Below, piece after piece: positions 60,581-64,000 of a stretch of 64,000 nucleotides of DNA; within the stretch, counting starts at the first letter, position 1; the number at the start of each line of letters is the position of its first letter. This DNA is from an uncultured Sphingomonadaceae bacterium (GTDB lineage Bacteria > Pseudomonadota > Alphaproteobacteria > Sphingomonadales > Sphingomonadaceae), in assembly GCA_937996655.1 (NCBI GenBank), contig CALKUK010000015.1:248001-312000 (forward strand), in the 5' to 3' direction. A program made the translations under genes and the position numbers. Under the pieces are notes generated by a model that saw only the letters and a list, made by a program, of their open reading frames with translations, was not told where the DNA came from and ran no database searches.

Positions 60581-63453
60581 CGGTCCCTAGCCAAAAGGCA
60601 TTCGATTCAATCTTGTCGATGGCGCAAAACATGCTGCGCCTTGCGTCTGAGCGCGCCCAAAGCCCGATTAGTCCAGAAATGATTGAAAAGGTTCTCGGAA
60701 AGCTTGCGATGATCGAAGACGATTTTGTCCACGTTGATCGTGATGCGCTTGTTGATGAACTCATACGCCGTTCTAGCCGAACCGTCGGGACCAATGCGAC
60801 CCTTTCTAGCGGGGAAGATCATGTTGCTTGGCTGGATGCCGACCGCAAGCGAGGCTGGGCATACTGGCGGCGGTATTCGGAATATATGGAACCCAAACTT
60901 CCATGGGTTGCTCTCGATGCTCTGGACGTATCGACAGACGAAGTCTTGTCTCAGCTTGAAGACCCGAGACGCGAAGGGGCCTGGGACCGACGTGGCCTTG
61001 TTGTCGGGCACGTCCAATCTGGTAAGACCGGCAATTACACAGGCTTAATCTGTAAGGCTGCAGACGCAGGATATAAAATCATTATTGTCCTTGCGGGTCT
61101 GCACAACAACCTGCGGACCCAAACGCAAATCCGCCTAGATGAAGGGTTTCTTGGGTTCGCTACAGTATCAAATGCAGACGATCTACCTCCGGCAGGCGTT
61201 GGTTTCATCGACAGCGACAATGCTATTAAGCCAAACGCTGCTACAAACAGGAATGATGATTTCACGGCCGGTATAGCAAGGCGAATGAACGTTAGCCCCG
61301 AGCAGCGCCCTTGGCTGTTTGTGGTCAAGAAAAATAAAACGGTTCTCACACGTCTGCTCGCTTGGATACGAAATCGCGTTGCGAATCATACCGATCCTGA
61401 AACTGGCAGGATGATCGTTACGAACCTCCCACTTTTAATCATCGACGATGAGTCCGATCATGGGTCAGTAGATACAGGTGAAGATGTCGTGGACGAGAAC
61501 GGCAAGCCCGATCTCGAGCACGAACCCAAGACCATAAACAGGCTGATACGTTCGATTTTACATAGCTTTTCTCGAAAGGCTTACGTTGGATACACAGCTA
61601 CACCTTTTGCCAACATATTCATTCATGACCGAGGGGAAACCCAAGAGCATGGTCCAGACCTTTTTCCGTCTGCTTTCATCACTAACCTTGCCGCGCCAGA
61701 CAACTATGTAGGCCCAGGCAGGGTTTTTGGATCAGCCTCGAGCACCCCAGATGACCTGCCTCTGATCCGCCCACTGGAGGAAGCGGAATATCAGCCATGG
61801 ATGCCTAGCAAGACTGCGAACTCCCCTGACATCAAGCCACACAAAAACGGCCATCGCCCGCGGTGGCAAGGTGAGGACTGCATTCCCGATTCACTTGCTG
61901 AGGCAATCCGGTCATTCCTTTACGCTTGCGCAGTGCGCAAATTGCGCGGGCAAGGCAGCAAACACTCTTCCATGCTCATTCATGTTACTAGGTTTACCTC
62001 GGTGCAGTCTGCAGTCGTGAACCAGGTTTCAGAATATGTGAGGGAGTTAAAGGCAGCCTACACTCGTGGATTTGACCTAGCTCCGCTAGAAGCGAGCATG
62101 CGCTTGGAATACGAGACCAAATTCGCGCCAGGGATGGAAAGGATCCGAGATGCTCTGGTCGAGAACGAGACGCTCACCGATTTTGCATGGTCAGACTTGC
62201 GAGATGTTCTCCCTGATATCCTGACAGATATCAGGGTGCGTGAGATTAACGGAACCGCGAAAGATGCTCTCGATTATGCTGAAAATGATGCCACCGGGTT
62301 GAAGGTCATCGCGGTTGGGGGAGACAAACTCGCACGCGGACTTACGCTTGAAGGCCTTTGCACAAGCTATTTTCTTCGCACTGCCCGAATGTATGACACT
62401 CTCATGCAAATGGGCCGTTGGTTTGGCTACCGTGACGGTTACCTTGACGTTTGCCGGCTCTACACATCCAAAGAAATGCTGGAGTGGTTTGGTCATATCG
62501 CTGATGCAGCAGAGGAACTTCGCCAAGAGTTCGACAACATGGTCGCAGCAGGGGCAACGCCGAAGCAGTTTGGCCTCAGGGTAAAATCGCACTCTGTTCT
62601 TACAGTGACATCTCCGGCTAAAATGCGAAATGCAAAAGCTGTTCAGCTAACCTATTCCGGAGACCTGCTGCAAACCATCGTCTTCTCCAACAAACCGGCT
62701 GATATAGCCTCAAATTTCCGGGCGGCAGATGATTTTCTAAAATCTATAGGCCAGCCGCTGGATTTGAATGATCAGCACTATCTGCACGATGGGCAGAATT
62801 GGAGTGGCCACCTTTGGAGGAATGTTGACGCCGCAGACGTAGTCTCATTCCTGAGATCATACAGAACCCACACGGCAAGCTTCCGCATAATGAGCCCACT
62901 AATTGCCGACTTTATCGAAGAAATGAATAAAGATAATGAGCTTACCAATTGGACCGTTGCTCTAATTGGAAAAGAACGCGACGATGGGTCGAAGGAAAAG
63001 TCAGTTGGCGGCTACAAGGTCACTATGCTGAAGCGCGCGCCAACCACCGCGCATACCGATCGGTACTCGATAAAAACCCTTATCTCACCGCGTGATCAAG
63101 CCATCGATTTGACCGAAGCAGAGTGGGGTGCTGCGCTGAAACTCAGCGAAGAAACATGGCGAAACGATAGAGAGCGAAACCAGGAGAAAAAACCACCCGT
63201 TGAACCGCGAGGGCCGCAGATCCGTCAGATCTTGGGTAATGGCGTGCCCGAGCTCGGCATAGCCGATCGCCGGGATCGCGGCTTGCTGATGCTATACCTT
63301 CTTGACCCTAAAGTTGCCGGCTTTCCCCCTGATGTTCCGGTAGTCGCATGGGCTGTCAGTTTCCCCAACAGCTCCTCTGAGCGTAGGGTGTCAAATTCCC
63401 GCTACATTGCTAACAGCGTGCTGTGGGGAGGCATCAATGACTGGGTGGACTGA
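60577..63453 (+). CDS. Z1-domain NTPase (helicase-like)
   Basis: Protein of 958 residues. P-loop: VVGHVQSGKTGNYTG with Lys150; Walker B: LLIIDDESDHGS with Asp290-Asp291-Glu292; motif III-like VGYTATPFAN near residue 338; and the Z1 hallmark (AVGGDKLARGLTLEGL, then YDTLMQMGRWFGYRDGY) near 580-620. Z1 proteins are SF2-helicase-like ATPases of R-M-type and defence systems. ATGA overlap with the MORC gene and a 17-base overlap with the PD-(D/E)XK gene show a tight operon. Confidence 0.93.
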   Translation: MTVPSQKAFDSILSMAQNMLRLASERAQSPISPEMIEKVLGKLAMIEDDFVHVDRDALVDELIRRSSRTVGTNATLSSGEDHVAWLDADRKRGWAYWRRYSEYMEPKLPWVALDALDVSTDEVLSQLEDPRREGAWDRRGLVVGHVQSGKTGNYTGLICKAADAGYKIIIVLAGLHNNLRTQTQIRLDEGFLGFATVSNADDLPPAGVGFIDSDNAIKPNAATNRNDDFTAGIARRMNVSPEQRPWLFVVKKNKTVLTRLLAWIRNRVANHTDPETGRMIVTNLPLLIIDDESDHGSVDTGEDVVDENGKPDLEHEPKTINRLIRSILHSFSRKAYVGYTATPFANIFIHDRGETQEHGPDLFPSAFITNLAAPDNYVGPGRVFGSASSTPDDLPLIRPLEEAEYQPWMPSKTANSPDIKPHKNGHRPRWQGEDCIPDSLAEAIRSFLYACAVRKLRGQGSKHSSMLIHVTRFTSVQSAVVNQVSEYVRELKAAYTRGFDLAPLEASMRLEYETKFAPGMERIRDALVENETLTDFAWSDLRDVLPDILTDIRVREINGTAKDALDYAENDATGLKVIAVGGDKLARGLTLEGLCTSYFLRTARMYDTLMQMGRWFGYRDGYLDVCRLYTSKEMLEWFGHIADAAEELRQEFDNMVAAGATPKQFGLRVKSHSVLTVTSPAKMRNAKAVQLTYSGDLLQTIVFSNKPADIASNFRAADDFLKSIGQPLDLNDQHYLHDGQNWSGHLWRNVDAADVVSFLRSYRTHTASFRIMSPLIADFIEEMNKDNELTNWTVALIGKERDDGSKEKSVGGYKVTMLKRAPTTAHTDRYSIKTLISPRDQAIDLTEAEWGAALKLSEETWRNDRERNQEKKPPVEPRGPQIRQILGNGVPELGIADRRDRGLLMLYLLDPKVAGFPPDVPVVAWAVSFPNSSSERRVSNSRYIANSVLWGGINDWVD

Positions 63454-64000
63454 GGAAGGGCTAATTCGATCGTGGAGGGCGCTGGCTAAACAAGCCTCCG
63501 ACGAAAACTGGAGGTATGTGCACCTTGCCAAGATTGGGCAGGTTTCCATCGAGGCCGGCTGTCATTTCCCGCTAGGCAGGGAAGCTTTGATAGTCTGTTT
63601 TCCAGGCAAATGTCCTATCGACCCAGCCCGCTTACCCGAGGGCAAGGGTTTCGATGTTTCTCGCATCGACACAGAAGCGGCATTTGCAGGCACAACAGCG
63701 GTTGCATTGGTCCGCAGGCCTGAAGGTTCACCTGACATTTTTGCCGTAATGGCTGTCGACACCCTTCGAGCGCTTGGCCAAGCTTCTGGCAGTGGTGTGC
63801 AGGATGCCTTGGGCACTTTCCTCGAAAGAGTGAAAGAGTGGCAGAATTTTATGGCGAAGACACAGAGGCCGTTGTCTTCTGATGCGCAAATCGGGTTGTT
63901 CGGTGAGCTGTATTTCTTAGAAAAATTGGCAAAAACGAAACTAGGGGTTGGCGCTCTAGACTGCTGGCATGGGCCTCTCCGTGCAGCACAGGATTTTCGC
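63437..64000 (+). CDS. PD-(D/E)XK-type protein (DUF4420 family), truncated at the window edge
   Basis: Frame open for 188 codons from ATG 63437 to the right end, so the C-terminus is missing. The N-terminal sequence has the family pattern LAKIGQVSIEAGCHFPLGRE and DAQIGLFGELYFLEKLAK, which matches the start of DUF4420 PD-(D/E)XK proteins; the catalytic residues should follow outside. It starts 17 bases before the Z1 stop. It is expected to be the nuclease of the MORC-Z1 module. Confidence 0.82.
   Translation, partial: MTGWTEEGLIRSWRALAKQASDENWRYVHLAKIGQVSIEAGCHFPLGREALIVCFPGKCPIDPARLPEGKGFDVSRIDTEAAFAGTTAVALVRRPEGSPDIFAVMAVDTLRALGQASGSGVQDALGTFLERVKEWQNFMAKTQRPLSSDAQIGLFGELYFLEKLAKTKLGVGALDCWHGPLRAAQDFR

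Noticed and set aside
1..64000. CRISPR array, tRNA, rRNA or transposase
   Set aside because: None was found by eye: no regularly spaced repeats, cloverleaf-like tRNA sequence or DDE/tyrosine-recombinase motif. A tRNA scan and repeat search would be decisive.

Overview
The window looks like the chromosome of a sphingomonad-type alphaproteobacterium. Evidence: GC-rich core genes; the pyrE-pdxJ-acpS-lepB order; a ctaC-ctaD-ctaB-coxF-ctaG-ctaE oxidase operon with DUF983 and SURF1; an exosortase-A-associated glycosyltransferase and O-glycosylation ligase pair; and a GTTC-N7-GTTC LexA box ahead of umuDC. No rRNA, tRNA, CRISPR array, integrase or insertion sequence was recognised. Genus cannot be fixed by reading alone.

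Core part (1 to about 38,630). The left edge holds the end of ETF-ubiquinone oxidoreductase, then a secreted TPR protein and ispE. Next come a ZnuD-like TonB-dependent receptor with a Zur-like palindrome, a DUF885 protein, an N-formylglutamate amidohydrolase family protein, an acyl-CoA synthetase, a CHAP-domain protein, a siroheme-synthase-like protein and a ZntB/CorA transporter. phhB, a zincin-like peptidase and ccmAB follow. A long leftward operon (about 23.7 to 14.3 kb) encodes cytochrome c oxidase and its assembly factors, running on into a TauE/SafE permease, thrC and a methyltransferase. Rightward from the same divergent promoter region lie pyrE, pdxJ, acpS and lepB. Then come an FKBP isomerase, rpsU with a clear terminator, an orphan [2Fe-2S] subunit, an RcnB-like protein, surface-polysaccharide genes, an MscS channel, a VOC protein, pgl and an MFS sugar-type transporter. 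Three convergent gaps carry related palindromic elements built round CTGAGCTTGTC.

Accessory part (about 38,630 to 64,000). This is a defence- and conflict-rich region with more AT-rich stretches and many overlapping genes. (a) A leftward CD-NTase with a C-terminal AGS-C-like sensor, coupled to a SLATT membrane protein, resembles a CBASS/SMODS-SLATT system. (b) umuDC sits under a LexA box. (c) Small envelope genes follow, including a secreted protein made of two near-identical repeats. (d) A DUF2779 nuclease and a YbjN/Sel1 protein lie next to a tightly overlapping quartet: MoxR-type AAA ATPase, unknown protein, zincin plus VWA protein, and a divergent S-adenosylmethionine synthetase homologue. 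A secreted HtrA-like protease diverges from this group. (e) A WYL regulator precedes an operon of an ankyrin-repeat/sigma-70 fusion, a MORC/MutL-type GHKL ATPase, a Z1 NTPase and a PD-(D/E)XK (DUF4420-type) gene cut by the right edge.

The two most interesting units are the MoxR/VWA/MetK-like quartet and the sigma-factor-headed MORC-Z1-nuclease operon. The first has a composition I do not recall as a named system. The second matches a known R-M-like gene neighbourhood (MORC, Z1, PD-(D/E)XK) but carries a dedicated ankyrin-sigma70 protein at its head.
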